Assembly (NCBI GenBank): GCA_964592475.1 | Contig: CAZQEZ010000107.1 | Span: forward strand, 1-14,067 | Direction: 5' to 3' | DNA from: CAZQEZ01 sp964592475 | Lineage (GTDB): Bacteria > Bacteroidota > Bacteroidia > Cytophagales > Cyclobacteriaceae | DNA: 14,067 nucleotides | Shown here: positions 6,709-14,067 of the stretch, in pieces | Layout: the number at the start of each line of letters is the position of its first letter | Position numbering within the stretch: the first letter of the stretch is position 1 | Program-made: the position numbers and the translations under genes | The notes under the pieces: generated by a model | Database searches by the model: none | The model's input: the letters and a program-made list of their open reading frames with translations, nothing else | Told to the model about the DNA's origin: nothing

Positions 6709-8025
6709 TTGAAAACTAAAGGACTTAAAAAAGATAAGGTAAATATCGTTACCCTGGGTTGTTCTAAAAACCTGGTAGATTCGGAAGTGATCCTTACCCA
6801 GCTTCAAGGCAACAAGATCAATGCCACACATGAATCTCTGAAAGACGATGCCAACGTAATTATCATCAATACCTGTGGCTTTATCGATAATGCTAAGCAA
6901 GAATCTATTGATACCATTTTGCGCTATGCAGACGCCAAAGAGCAAGGGCTGATAGATAAACTTTACGTGACTGGGTGCCTTTCGCACCGCTATAAAGATG
7001 AATTGGAGCAGGAAATTCCCACTGTAGATGCATTTTTTGGTACTAACCAGCTGCCTGATTTACTTAAAAAATTTAAAGCCAATTATAAGCACGAACTGGT
7101 AGGGGAGCGCCTCTATACTTCTGATAAACATTTTGCTTATCTTAAAATATCCGAAGGTTGCGACAGGCCATGTTCTTTTTGCGCCATTCCGCTAATGAGG
7201 GGCAAGCATGTTTCTAAACCCATGGAAGAGCTGGTTGCTGAGGCACGTTCCCTCGTAAGCCGGGGTGTAAAAGAAATAATATTGATTGCCCAGGATAGCA
7301 CTTACTACGGCCTGGACTTGTACAAAAAAAGAAACCTGTCGGAACTGCTTGAAAAACTTGCTGCTATTGACGGTTTGGAATGGATACGCGTACATTATGC
7401 TTTCCCTTCTGGCTTTCCCGAAGACATCCTGGAGGTAATGGCAGCCCATCCAAACATTTGTAATTACCTGGACATGCCTCTGCAACACGGTTCCGACGAA
7501 ATGCTGAAAATCATGCGCCGGGGCATCACCCGCGATCGTACCCAGCGCTTGTTGGATAAAATTCGTAGTACCATAGACAACGTGGCAATCCGTACCACGT
7601 TAATTGCTGGCCACCCAGGTGAAACTGATCAGCATTTTCAGGAAATGCTCGGTTTCGTAGAAGAAAATAAATTTGAAAGACTCGGTATTTTCGCCTATTC
7701 GCACGAGCAGGATACCCATAGCTACAGTATGTCTGATAATGTGCCTGAAGAAGTGAAACAAGAACGAGCCAACGCCGTAATGGAAGTACAAGAGCAAATA
7801 TCTTACGATATTAATCAGCAAAAAATCGGTACTTATCAAAAAGTGCTGATTGACAAAAAGGAGAGTGGTTATTTTGTAGGCAGAACAGAGCACGATTCAC
7901 CGGAAGTAGACAATGAGGTGATGATTGCCGCCGATAAGAATTACTTGCGAATCGGGGATTTTGCTCAAGTGAAAATAACGGAAGCCACCGAATTTGACCT
8001 TTACGGAGAACCAATTACAGAATGA
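6709..8025 (+). CDS. rimO: Ribosomal protein uS12 methylthiotransferase RimO
   Basis: RimO is a radical-SAM methylthiotransferase that adds a methylthio group to the conserved aspartate of ribosomal protein S12. The N-terminal MTTase domain carries Cys18 (TLGCSKN), Cys56 (NTCGF) and Cys90 (VTGCLS) for one 4Fe-4S cluster. The radical-SAM core binds the second cluster and SAM through Cys151/Cys155/Cys158 in CDRPCSFC. A TRAM domain fills about 375-438. GCSKNLVDSE and the AQDSTYYGLDLY segment separate it from MiaB, which acts on tRNA. The start is TTG at 6709: the next in-frame Met (in PLMRG, after 158) would remove all cluster cysteines, and MKTKGLKKDKVN matches family starts. Its stop overlaps the bshC start (ATGA, 8022-8025), making it the first gene of a three-gene operon. 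Confidence 0.96.
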   Translation: MKTKGLKKDKVNIVTLGCSKNLVDSEVILTQLQGNKINATHESLKDDANVIIINTCGFIDNAKQESIDTILRYADAKEQGLIDKLYVTGCLSHRYKDELEQEIPTVDAFFGTNQLPDLLKKFKANYKHELVGERLYTSDKHFAYLKISEGCDRPCSFCAIPLMRGKHVSKPMEELVAEARSLVSRGVKEIILIAQDSTYYGLDLYKKRNLSELLEKLAAIDGLEWIRVHYAFPSGFPEDILEVMAAHPNICNYLDMPLQHGSDEMLKIMRRGITRDRTQRLLDKIRSTIDNVAIRTTLIAGHPGETDQHFQEMLGFVEENKFERLGIFAYSHEQDTHSYSMSDNVPEEVKQERANAVMEVQEQISYDINQQKIGTYQKVLIDKKESGYFVGRTEHDSPEVDNEVMIAADKNYLRIGDFAQVKITEATEFDLYGEPITE

Positions 8026-9584
8026 AATTAGAAAAAATTGACCTGGAGGAAGCCAATTGTTTTTCCTCTATTTTTTTAGACTACATTAACCAGGACGAAA
8101 AATTAAAACCTTTTTTTCATCACTATCCTTCCCTGGAAAACTTTAAAAAGCAAATTGAGGCTAAATCCTCTTTTGAAAGCCGGAAAAGAAAAGCGCTTCA
8201 GGAGGTGCTCAATCAGCAATACCAAGGCTTAGAAAAATCGGCACGTTTCACTGAAAATTTGAAGCTGCTGGAAGAGGAGAAAACATTTACTGTAACCACC
8301 GGTCATCAGCTCAATATTTTTACAGGGCCACTGTATTTTATTTATAAAATTGTTACTACCATTAATTTGGCTAGTAAGCTCAAAGATAGATATCCTGATC
8401 ATAACTTTATACCGGTTTACTGGATGGCCTCTGAAGATCATGATTTTGCCGAGATCAATCATTTCAGGCTCTTCAATCAGGAATATAAATGGCAAACGGA
8501 GCAGAAAGGTGCCGTAGGTAGATTTGGCCTAGAAGGCATGAAGCAATTGACTGAAGAATTGCCTGAATTATTACCAGTTTTTGAAAGGGCTTATCTGAAT
8601 CAGGATAATCTTTCAGATGCCAGCCGGTATATTGCCAATGAACTATTTGGAGCACAAGGATTGATGGTGGTAGATGCGGATTACCAAGTATTGAAAAGTG
8701 AATTTTCAGAAATCATGCGCCAGGATATTGTTGAAGAAAATTCCAATCACCTGGTGGAAGCCACTTCAGAAAAGCTGAGCCAGGCTGGCTATAGAAATCA
8801 GGTTTTCTCACGTAAAATAAACTTCTTTTATCTTGATGAAAATATTCGGGGAAGACTGGTAAGAGAAAATAGCAAATTTGAAGTACTGGATACTGACTTG
8901 AAATTTTCTGAAGAGGAATTGGAAAAAATTATAAAAGAAACCCCGGAAAAATTAAGCCCTAATGTAATTACCCGACCGCTTTATCAGGAGGTGATTTTAC
9001 CAAACATTGCCTACATTGGAGGTCCGGCTGAAGTTGCTTATTGGTTGCAATTAAAAGAAGTTTTTCAGCATTATCAAGTGCCATTTCCTATTGTTATGCC
9101 TCGTAATTTTGCCTTGGTTGTCAATAAATCAAGCACCAAAAAACTTTACAAGCTGGCAATCAAACCCGCTGACTTGTTTATTGATCAATATCAGTTAAAG
9201 GAGCGATATATTTTACAAAATGGAGAAGGTGCTTACCAATTGAGCGAGCAAAAGAAAAAGTTAAAACAGCTTTTTGCCGAAATTGTAAAAAAAGCAGAAC
9301 TGACAGATAAAAGTCTAACCGGAGTAGTGGGGTCGGAACAATCAAAAGCAGAAAAAATACTAGATAACCTGGAAAAACGTTTGAAAAAAGCGGAGGAAAA
9401 TAACCAGGAGGTGGCTTTACGGCAAGTAGAAAAGCTGAAGGAAAAGCTTTTTCCGGAAGGAAGTTTACAAGAACGTAAAGATAACTTTCTTAATTTTTAT
9501 TTAAATGACCGCGATTTTTTGAAAAAATTAATAGATAAATTCAATCCGTTGGATTATAGATTCAATGTATTAATTGAAGAATGA
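8022..9584 (+). CDS. bshC: Bacillithiol biosynthesis cysteine-adding enzyme BshC
   Basis: BshC carries out the last step of bacillithiol synthesis, joining cysteine to glucosaminyl-malate, in the cytoplasm. At 520 aa it is close to the usual length. Family marks are HQLNIFTGP (95-103), YWMASEDHDFAEI (133-145) and YIGGPAEVAYW (331-341) followed by VPFPIVMPRNFALVV. A Lys/Glu-rich coiled coil lies around 440-485 (RLKKAEENNQEVALRQVEKL), as in the B. subtilis protein. The ATG is set by the ATGA overlap with rimO, and its own stop overlaps the next gene in the same way. The presence of bshC implies that the organism uses bacillithiol as its low-molecular-weight thiol; bshA and bshB are not in the window. 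Confidence 0.95.
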   Translation: MKLEKIDLEEANCFSSIFLDYINQDEKLKPFFHHYPSLENFKKQIEAKSSFESRKRKALQEVLNQQYQGLEKSARFTENLKLLEEEKTFTVTTGHQLNIFTGPLYFIYKIVTTINLASKLKDRYPDHNFIPVYWMASEDHDFAEINHFRLFNQEYKWQTEQKGAVGRFGLEGMKQLTEELPELLPVFERAYLNQDNLSDASRYIANELFGAQGLMVVDADYQVLKSEFSEIMRQDIVEENSNHLVEATSEKLSQAGYRNQVFSRKINFFYLDENIRGRLVRENSKFEVLDTDLKFSEEELEKIIKETPEKLSPNVITRPLYQEVILPNIAYIGGPAEVAYWLQLKEVFQHYQVPFPIVMPRNFALVVNKSSTKKLYKLAIKPADLFIDQYQLKERYILQNGEGAYQLSEQKKKLKQLFAEIVKKAELTDKSLTGVVGSEQSKAEKILDNLEKRLKKAEENNQEVALRQVEKLKEKLFPEGSLQERKDNFLNFYLNDRDFLKKLIDKFNPLDYRFNVLIEE

Positions 9585-10147
9585 AAAAGGCACTCTTACG
9601 TAAGGAATATTTAAGTCGCCGTACTAACCTGACGGACTCTGAGGTAGATTCGATGAGCAGATTCATTGCCGAAGACTTTTTCAAACATATAAATCTGCGC
9701 AAAGTCGAAACAATCCATGCCTTCCTGCCTATTCAAAAAAATAAAGAGGTAAATACCTGGCCGATCATCAATCGGGCTATTTCCCTTGGAAAAAAAATTG
9801 CTATTTCTAAAACCGATATCAAAAACCAGCTGATGGTAAACTTTTATCATACGCAAAATATGGAAATGCAGGAAAACGAATGGGGTATTCCAGAACCAGT
9901 TGCCGGAGAATTTTGCCCAGATGAAGACATTGACCTGGTAGTAATGCCGCTATTGGTGGCAGATAGATTTGGGCAAAGGGTAGGCTATGGAAAAGGTTTT
10001 TATGACCGCTTCCTCAGGCAATGTCGCAGCGATGCTATTAAAGTTGGCCTGTCGCTCTTTCCGCCAGTAGAGGTAATTAGCGACGTAAATAAATATGATG
10101 TTAAACTGGATTACCTAATTACACCGAGGGATTTTTTTGCTTATTGA
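9581..10147 (+). CDS. 5-formyltetrahydrofolate cyclo-ligase
   Basis: This enzyme uses ATP to convert 5-formyl-THF (folinic acid) to 5,10-methenyl-THF, returning a storage or inhibitory folate to one-carbon metabolism. The 188-aa product has the family layout: a Lys/Arg-rich start KKALLRKEYLSRR, FLPIQKNKEVNTWPII (substrate-side segment), EWGIPEPV, and the C-terminal signature VVMPLLVADRFGQRVGYGKG with FYDR (GYGKGFYDR at 135-143). The ATG at 9581 overlaps the bshC stop by 4 nt (ATGA), so translation is probably coupled, and it is the last gene of the rimO-bshC operon. No clear hairpin terminator follows in the 10148-10270 gap. Symbols in use include fthC, fau and ygfA; I leave the field open. 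Confidence 0.93.
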   Translation: MKKALLRKEYLSRRTNLTDSEVDSMSRFIAEDFFKHINLRKVETIHAFLPIQKNKEVNTWPIINRAISLGKKIAISKTDIKNQLMVNFYHTQNMEMQENEWGIPEPVAGEFCPDEDIDLVVMPLLVADRFGQRVGYGKGFYDRFLRQCRSDAIKVGLSLFPPVEVISDVNKYDVKLDYLITPRDFFAY

Positions 10148-10270
10148 TTTTGAAATAACACCTCCAGTCAAATATTCATCAAATAAATCAAACGAATTAT
10201 ATTCAAACCATCATTAATCTACCTCGTTAAATTTTTTATTAGTTTATTTTAAAACTTGATCTGCTATCAA
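10148..10270. other. Intergenic gap before the glucoamylase-family gene
   Basis: These 123 nt of AT-rich DNA contain no exact TAnnTTTG box close to the next start and no stable hairpin. It cannot be told by eye whether the glycosidase gene has its own promoter here or is read through from the upstream operon. Confidence 0.4.
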
Positions 10271-11635
10271 ATGACTTTTAAGAAAATTATTCTATGCACG
10301 TTGTCTGGTTTAATGCTTTTAGCTACCTGCAAAAATCAAGAGGTTACCAACAATGAAAACCCTCCATTACCTACAGAGAGTTTTTCCCTCGACACCTTAC
10401 AAAAAGATGCTTTTCATTATTTCTGGGAAGAAGCCAACCCCCGCAATGGATTAATTCCGGATCGTTCACCTACTGAAACCTTTTCCAGCATAGCCGCTAC
10501 GGGTTTTGGCCTAACCACTTATTTAATTGGGGTAGAAAATGGATACATTACTCGTGAGCAGGCGAATGAGCGGGTACTTACTACACTTAAATTTTTATGG
10601 CAATCGCCACAGTCTGTTGGGCCCTCTGGCATCAATGGCTATAAAGGTTTTTTTTACCACTTTTTGGATATGGATACCGGTAGCCGTTTTGAAGAAGTAG
10701 AATTGAGTACCATTGATACAGGTCTGCTGATGGCAGGAATATTATCCTGTCAAACTTATTTTGATCAACAAAATGATCCCGAAAAACAAATTAGAGCTTA
10801 CGCCGACTCTCTCTATCAACGGGTAGAATGGGATTGGGCCATGATGGAAAATGGCCTTATGAGCATGGGATGGCAACCCGAGAGCGGCTTTATCGAATCT
10901 TATTGGAATGGCTACAATGAAGCAATGATATTGCTAATATTAGCCATGGGATCGCCCACTCATCCCGTAGCAGATAATGCCTGGGAAAAATGGACGGAAA
11001 CTTATGAATGGCAAACTTTTTACGGCTATGAGCATTTAAATTTTGCCCCTTTATTTGGCCATCAATATTCCCAAATGTACATTGACTTCAGAGGTATTCA
11101 AGATAATTACATGCGAGAAAAAGGTATTGATTATTTTGAAAACAGTAGAAGAGCTACTATGGCCAACAGGGCTTATTGCATAGATAATCCCGGTAATTTT
11201 GTGGGCTATGATGAAAATACCTGGGGTCTTACTGCCTGTGATGGGCCAGGCTCAATTGAAACAGATTCAATGGAGTATTTTGCTTACTGGGCCAGGGGCG
11301 CTGCTGCTACTGAAGTAAGAGATGATGGTACCATAGCCCCCACTGCTGCAGGCGGTTCTATTCCATTCGCACCCGAAGAATGTATTTTGGCACTGGAAAA
11401 TATGTATATAAAATTTGGTAATAATCTGTATGGAAAATACGGTTTCCGCGATGCCTTCAATGAGACTACCGGCTGGTTTGATAAAGATTACATAGGTATT
11501 AATAAAGGACCAACTGTAATTCAAATACAAAATTTCCGTAATGAATTTATTTGGGACTTAATGAAAGAAAATAGATATGTAGTAAAAGGACTGAAGACAG
11601 CTGGATTTCGAGGAGGATGGCTGGATATTCTTTAA
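10271..11635 (+). CDS. Glucoamylase-family (PF10091, GH144-like) glycoside hydrolase, lipoprotein
   Basis: The mature protein fits the 'putative glucoamylase' family: DAFHYFWEEANPRNGLIPDR near the start, then IAATGFGLTTYLIG, VELSTIDTGLLMAGIL, the WNGYNEAMILLILAMGSP segment, HQYSQMYIDFRGIQD, GLTACDGPG and a C-terminal FRGGWLDIL. The family has an (alpha/alpha)6 barrel fold. Characterised members placed in GH144 are endo-beta-1,2-glucanases, so beta-1,2-glucan is a better guess than starch; the substrate is not proven here. The N-terminus is a lipoprotein signal with Cys20 (counted from the ATG at 10271) after LLAT; Thr at -1 is unusual but tolerated. An in-frame TTG five codons earlier (10256) would add ICYQ-type residues before the signal, so I prefer the ATG. 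The product is 454 aa. A probable sulfatase remnant and a strong terminator follow. Confidence 0.88.
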   Translation: MTFKKIILCTLSGLMLLATCKNQEVTNNENPPLPTESFSLDTLQKDAFHYFWEEANPRNGLIPDRSPTETFSSIAATGFGLTTYLIGVENGYITREQANERVLTTLKFLWQSPQSVGPSGINGYKGFFYHFLDMDTGSRFEEVELSTIDTGLLMAGILSCQTYFDQQNDPEKQIRAYADSLYQRVEWDWAMMENGLMSMGWQPESGFIESYWNGYNEAMILLILAMGSPTHPVADNAWEKWTETYEWQTFYGYEHLNFAPLFGHQYSQMYIDFRGIQDNYMREKGIDYFENSRRATMANRAYCIDNPGNFVGYDENTWGLTACDGPGSIETDSMEYFAYWARGAAATEVRDDGTIAPTAAGGSIPFAPEECILALENMYIKFGNNLYGKYGFRDAFNETTGWFDKDYIGINKGPTVIQIQNFRNEFIWDLMKENRYVVKGLKTAGFRGGWLDIL

Positions 11636-11637
11636 GT

Positions 11638-11712
11638 CGTTTTATATTGGAGGATTATGAAACCGGAAAAAATGAGCTTTTTAACCTGGAAGAAGGTATT
11701 TCGGAAAGCAAT
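11638..11712 (+). pseudogene. Probable C-terminal remnant of a sulfatase
   Basis: In the frame one base off the glycosidase frame, the 25 codons just after its stop read RFILEDYETGKNELFNLEEG then ISESN. This closely resembles the C-terminal segment of Bacteroidota sulfatases, in which a KLI-x-DYETG-x-ELYNL-x-ED-I-x-E-x-N block precedes the last helix. No start codon, catalytic C/S-x-P-x-R motif or further sulfatase sequence is present, and the frame then runs into the terminator hairpin. I infer that a sulfatase gene once lay downstream of the glycosidase, as in many polysaccharide-utilisation clusters, and was almost entirely deleted. The match is short and made from memory, so chance resemblance is possible. 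Confidence 0.4.
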
Positions 11713-11723
11713 GGATATTATGC

Positions 11724-11762
11724 AAAAATAGCCAGCAATGAAATCCATTGCTGGCTATTTTT
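11724..11762. terminator. Perfect 17-bp bidirectional terminator hairpin
   Basis: AAAAATAGCCAGCAATG (11724-11740) and CATTGCTGGCTATTTTT (11746-11762) are exact reverse complements with a 5-nt loop. The GC-rich core is flanked by A and T tracts, so a U-run follows the stem in both directions. It sits between the convergent glycosidase gene and the ABC permease gene; base 11762 is also the last base of the permease TAA stop. This placement makes it a shared intrinsic terminator for both strands. Confidence 0.92.
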
Positions 11763-12163
11763 TATTCATTTCGTAAAGCATCTACCGGGTTCATTGAGGC
11801 AGCCTTTATAACTTTACTTCCTACTGTGGCTATTGCAATTAATAAAAATGTTAAGCCAGAAAATAAAAATAACCAGATATTTAAATTGATGTGGTATGTC
11901 CAAATACTACTCATTAATCCATCAATCATGAAATAGCTCAAAGTAGAACTAATGACAATGGCGATTGAGAGTATTACGATAAATTGTAAATTAAGTTTAA
12001 TTGCTATGCTGCTTATGCTTGCCCCCAATACTTTTCTTACCGCAATTTCTTTTACTCTTTTCAATATATTGAGTGAAACTAAAGTAAACAAACCAGATAA
12101 AGCCAATAGTGTAGCTACGATACCTAAAAATAAAAACATCTTTAAAATATTGTTATTCACCAT
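11762..12163 (-). CDS. ABC permease, C-terminal FtsX domain after the frameshift
   Basis: The 133-residue open frame from an internal ATG encodes only the last FtsX domain. It has a first helix ILKMFLFLGIVATLLALSGL, the conserved cytoplasmic loop LNILKRVKEIAVRKVLGAS, two more helices, and the C-terminal NPVDALRNE typical of this family. In the same frame the homology extends upstream of the ATG to about 12232, showing that this is the severed end of the upstream permease and not an independent gene. No Shine-Dalgarno precedes the ATG. The terminator hairpin begins at its stop codon. Confidence 0.55.
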   Translation of the reverse strand: MVNNNILKMFLFLGIVATLLALSGLFTLVSLNILKRVKEIAVRKVLGASISSIAIKLNLQFIVILSIAIVISSTLSYFMIDGLMSSIWTYHINLNIWLFLFSGLTFLLIAIATVGSKVIKAASMNPVDALRNE

Positions 12164-12186
12164 GGCTGATTCAGTTACCTCATCAT

Positions 12187-14067
12187 TTAAATACCATCCA
12201 GTATAAATTCTATTTGCAAATATTTCCTTCCATTTACTTCTAAAAATTTATTAACTTCCACTACTTTGTCAGGATCTGTTTGAGCAATAAAATACTGATT
12301 ATCTTTTTTATAGGCATAGCGAAGCATCATAGGCTCCATTTCACTCCATAGCGCTGATGTGTAAACATCTTCAACAACCCCTACAACGTACAGTTGAACA
12401 GTATCCATCCAAATAATCCGCTTGCCTATTGGATCATCCCAGTTAAATAAAGATGCAAATTTTTCCGATACTATAATTGATTCCTCACGATCTGTTTCAC
12501 TGTCTCTTTTGAAATTGCGGCCTTGTAATAAATCAATACCCATGGTAGAAAGATAATTTTCATCTACAGCATAGATATCCACTTCTTCCACGGTTGATTC
12601 GTATTTTACCGGATCATTGCGGCGCGACGACATTATAGAATATTGCACACCCGAATGCGATTTTATTAAAGGGTTATTAATAGCAGCATTTCTAAAAATT
12701 TCGTATTCTGCATTATTTTTCAAGTTTACCTGAACAATGCCATCTCCATCATAACCCAAATCAAAATTTTTCTGAAAGTGGGCATTTTTTACAAAAGCAA
12801 AACCAGAAATAATGGCTAATAAAGCAATGCTAAATTGAAAGGTAAGTAGCGTACGGGTAAGCGGGCTGGTGCCACCAATTTTTGTAGTGCCCCGTAGAAT
12901 ACTAGCTGGTTCAAAACGGCTTACATAAAATGCCGGATAACTTCCGGCTACAATACCCACAAATAGAAGCAAGCCAAATAAAAATAATATCAAGGGAATA
13001 TTGTTGAGGTAGCTTAATGAAATAGTTAAAAACTCCCAAAGCGAGCTATAGGCTTTTACCAGTATTTCGGCAATAAATAAGCCCAAAAGCATTGCCAAGA
13101 AGCATAAAATTATATTTTCAAGTAAAAATTGCTTAATTAATTGTGAACGTAATCCACCCATTACCTTCCTTAAACCAATTTCTTTAATACGTTTGCCGGA
13201 GAGGGCAAGGCTAGTGTTAGTAAAATTAAAACAAGCTAAAAGCAATATCAATCCACTCATGATAAATGGGGCATTAATTGCTGCAGAAGGCATGCCTTCT
13301 GCGGTATTGCTGCTTATATCTTCTCGTTCATCTCTTACTGCCATTCCTTCAAAAGGATCCAAATAGTATTTGCTAATTTGAAAATCTTCTTTTGCTTTAT
13401 TTTGCGGGGCTAAATAAACCTGTAGCTGTTCATCAATCATGTTAAGCTTGGTCGTATCATTTACCTGAATAAACAGTGTGGTCCAGAATAGCCAATCATC
13501 TCGTTGCATCTTAGGATAAGCCATATAATAATTTTCAAATGCGGTAAAAGATTCCAAAAAGCTGAAGCTGGAGTTATTAGGTTTCTTTTTGAATACACCT
13601 GCTACATAATAACTACGGGTGCCGCTGTCGAGAACGTGAATAAATTCTTTTCCCATCGGATCCTCATTACCGTAATATTTTTTAGCTATTTCGTCATTTA
13701 TATAAATATTGGCCGTTTGCCTTAAATCTGGCTCCCCTTTTATCCATTCAAAATTGAATAAATGAAAAAATTCCTGATCAACATAAGTAATGTTAGCGTG
13801 AAAAAGATCGTCACTAACTCGAATATTGCTTCTTATTGGCAAATAGTTAGTAACCATATCGATTTCTTCAATATTTTCCTCCACAAGTTCTCCCATCGGG
13901 CGGGGCACAGATCCTATTATGGTATTCTTTCCTTGAAAAGTTCTTTTACTATTTATTCGATAGATTAACTCTTTATTCTCATGTTCCTCATCATAGGAAC
14001 CTGCAAATTGATAATTTAAATAAGCAACAATACTACAGGCAATGGCAATTCCTAATCCTAAAACATT
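12187..14067 (-). CDS. ABC permease, 5' part up to the frameshift (partial)
   Basis: This open frame runs from the window edge to a premature TAA at 12187-12189. It carries one transmembrane segment at the edge, a MacB_PCD-like periplasmic domain (from VRVSDDLFHANITYVDQEFF-type sequence to the EGMAVRDE region), the first FtsX core with three membrane helices and the ALSGKRIKEIGLRKVMGG loop, and the PAFYVSRFEPASILRG segment. A further helix (LLTFQFSIALLAIISGF) and a second periplasmic domain with FASLFNWDDPIGKRI follow. The final residues after NKFLE are frameshifted nonsense ending LDGI. If translated alone it lacks the C-terminal FtsX domain and is unlikely to form a working permease. Confidence 0.6.
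   Translation of the reverse strand, partial: NVLGLGIAIACSIVAYLNYQFAGSYDEEHENKELIYRINSKRTFQGKNTIIGSVPRPMGELVEENIEEIDMVTNYLPIRSNIRVSDDLFHANITYVDQEFFHLFNFEWIKGEPDLRQTANIYINDEIAKKYYGNEDPMGKEFIHVLDSGTRSYYVAGVFKKKPNNSSFSFLESFTAFENYYMAYPKMQRDDWLFWTTLFIQVNDTTKLNMIDEQLQVYLAPQNKAKEDFQISKYYLDPFEGMAVRDEREDISSNTAEGMPSAAINAPFIMSGLILLLACFNFTNTSLALSGKRIKEIGLRKVMGGLRSQLIKQFLLENIILCFLAMLLGLFIAEILVKAYSSLWEFLTISLSYLNNIPLILFLFGLLLFVGIVAGSYPAFYVSRFEPASILRGTTKIGGTSPLTRTLLTFQFSIALLAIISGFAFVKNAHFQKNFDLGYDGDGIVQVNLKNNAEYEIFRNAAINNPLIKSHSGVQYSIMSSRRNDPVKYESTVEEVDIYAVDENYLSTMGIDLLQGRNFKRDSETDREESIIVSEKFASLFNWDDPIGKRIIWMDTVQLYVVGVVEDVYTSALWSEMEPMMLRYAYKKDNQYFIAQTDPDKVVEVNKFLEVNGRKYLQIEFILDGI

Larger units (their letters stand above)
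11762..14067 (-). pseudogene. FtsX/MacB-type ABC transporter permease, frameshifted and cut by window edge
   Basis: One permease gene of about 770 visible codons spans this interval, with its first few dozen codons outside the window. The open frame enters at 14067 as NVLGLGIAIACSIVAYLNY (first membrane segment) and HENKELIYRINS, so the GTG at 13908 is not a real start. It then encodes an extracytoplasmic MacB_PCD-like domain, an FtsX domain, a second membrane segment and second periplasmic domain. Near 12232-12246 the reading frame breaks. Beyond it the continuation SKWKEIFANRIYTGWYLNDE is found in the next frame, leading into the last FtsX domain and the usual MNPVDALR C-terminus. One missing base near the T5 run or the GAAGTAAATGG that follows it explains everything. 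Such permeases work with an ATPase subunit in efflux or in mechanical signalling at the inner membrane. Either a true pseudogene or a sequencing error is possible. Confidence 0.8.

Noticed and set aside
10256..10258. TTG as the start of the glucoamylase-family protein
   Set aside because: The ATG five codons later gives a cleaner lipoprotein signal; the extra residues add a Cys and an uncharged stretch before the Lys-Lys of the signal peptide.
11657..11731. A 24-codon basic mini-ORF (MKPEKMSFLTWKK start) with a good GGAGGA site, ending inside the terminator stem
   Set aside because: It overlaps the sulfatase-like remnant in another frame, has no recognisable features and its stop lies in the terminator hairpin. 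A chance SD plus ATG is the simpler explanation without ribosome profiling or conservation.
11617..11811. A 64-codon plus-strand ORF across the end of the glycosidase gene and the terminator
   Set aside because: Its ATG directly abuts AGGAGG with no spacing, it reads through a perfect terminator and into the antisense of the permease gene. Only the middle part (about 11638-11712) has a protein-like signal, reported as a remnant.
12232..12250. Programmed -1 ribosomal frameshifting to join the two permease pieces
   Set aside because: The T5 run does not form a canonical slippery heptamer, no downstream stimulatory structure is evident, and related permeases are made from single frames. A 1-nt deletion or read error is simpler.
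13906..13908. GTG as the start codon of the ABC permease
   Set aside because: The frame stays open for 53 more codons to the window edge and encodes the expected first membrane segment, so the true start lies outside the window.

Overview
The window looks like chromosomal DNA of an AT-rich Bacteroidota, most likely a Cytophagales-type marine or soil bacterium. The evidence is the gene content (a Bacteroidota-style SerS, DUF6452/DUF6048 envelope genes, bacillithiol BshC, a GH144-like 'glucoamylase' lipoprotein and a long FtsX-type ABC permease), several exact matches to the Bacteroidota -7 box TAnnTTTG, and mostly weak Shine-Dalgarno sites. The genus is not resolvable by eye.

Layout. (1) 1-135, minus: the first 45 codons of transcription terminator rho, cut by the window edge. 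(2) 412-3835, plus: serS followed after 10 nt by a lipoprotein prolyl oligopeptidase (S9A). (3) 3836-3997: a convergent intergenic region rich in nested inverted repeats. (4) 3998-6588, minus: a cluster read from high to low coordinates as a DUF6452 lipoprotein, a DUF6048 outer-membrane-type protein (overlapping by 17 nt), a YghO-like acyltransferase-fold protein, and a half-length DUF1697 remnant lying in the same frame just after the acyltransferase stop codon. (5) 6709-10147, plus: rimO (TTG start), bshC and a 5-formyl-THF cyclo-ligase, joined by two ATGA stop/start overlaps. (6) 10271-11635, plus: a secreted or lipid-anchored GH144/PF10091 glycosidase, followed by about 25 codons that look like the tail of a lost sulfatase. 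(7) 11724-11762: a perfect 17-bp bidirectional terminator. (8) 11762-14067, minus: an ABC transporter permease of the FtsX/MacB type, broken by a 1-nt frameshift near 12232-12246 and cut at its 5' end by the window edge.

How they fit: most genes are core functions (termination, tRNA charging, ribosomal protein modification, low-molecular-weight thiol and folate metabolism) alternating with envelope or secreted functions (peptidase, barrel protein, lipoprotein, glycosidase, export permease). I see no CRISPR array, phage, insertion sequence, tRNA or rRNA, and no convincing undescribed system. The points worth a second look are signs of local gene decay: the DUF1697 half-gene, the sulfatase tail and the frameshifted permease. 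The unusual inverted-repeat cluster at 3847-3969 also deserves attention.
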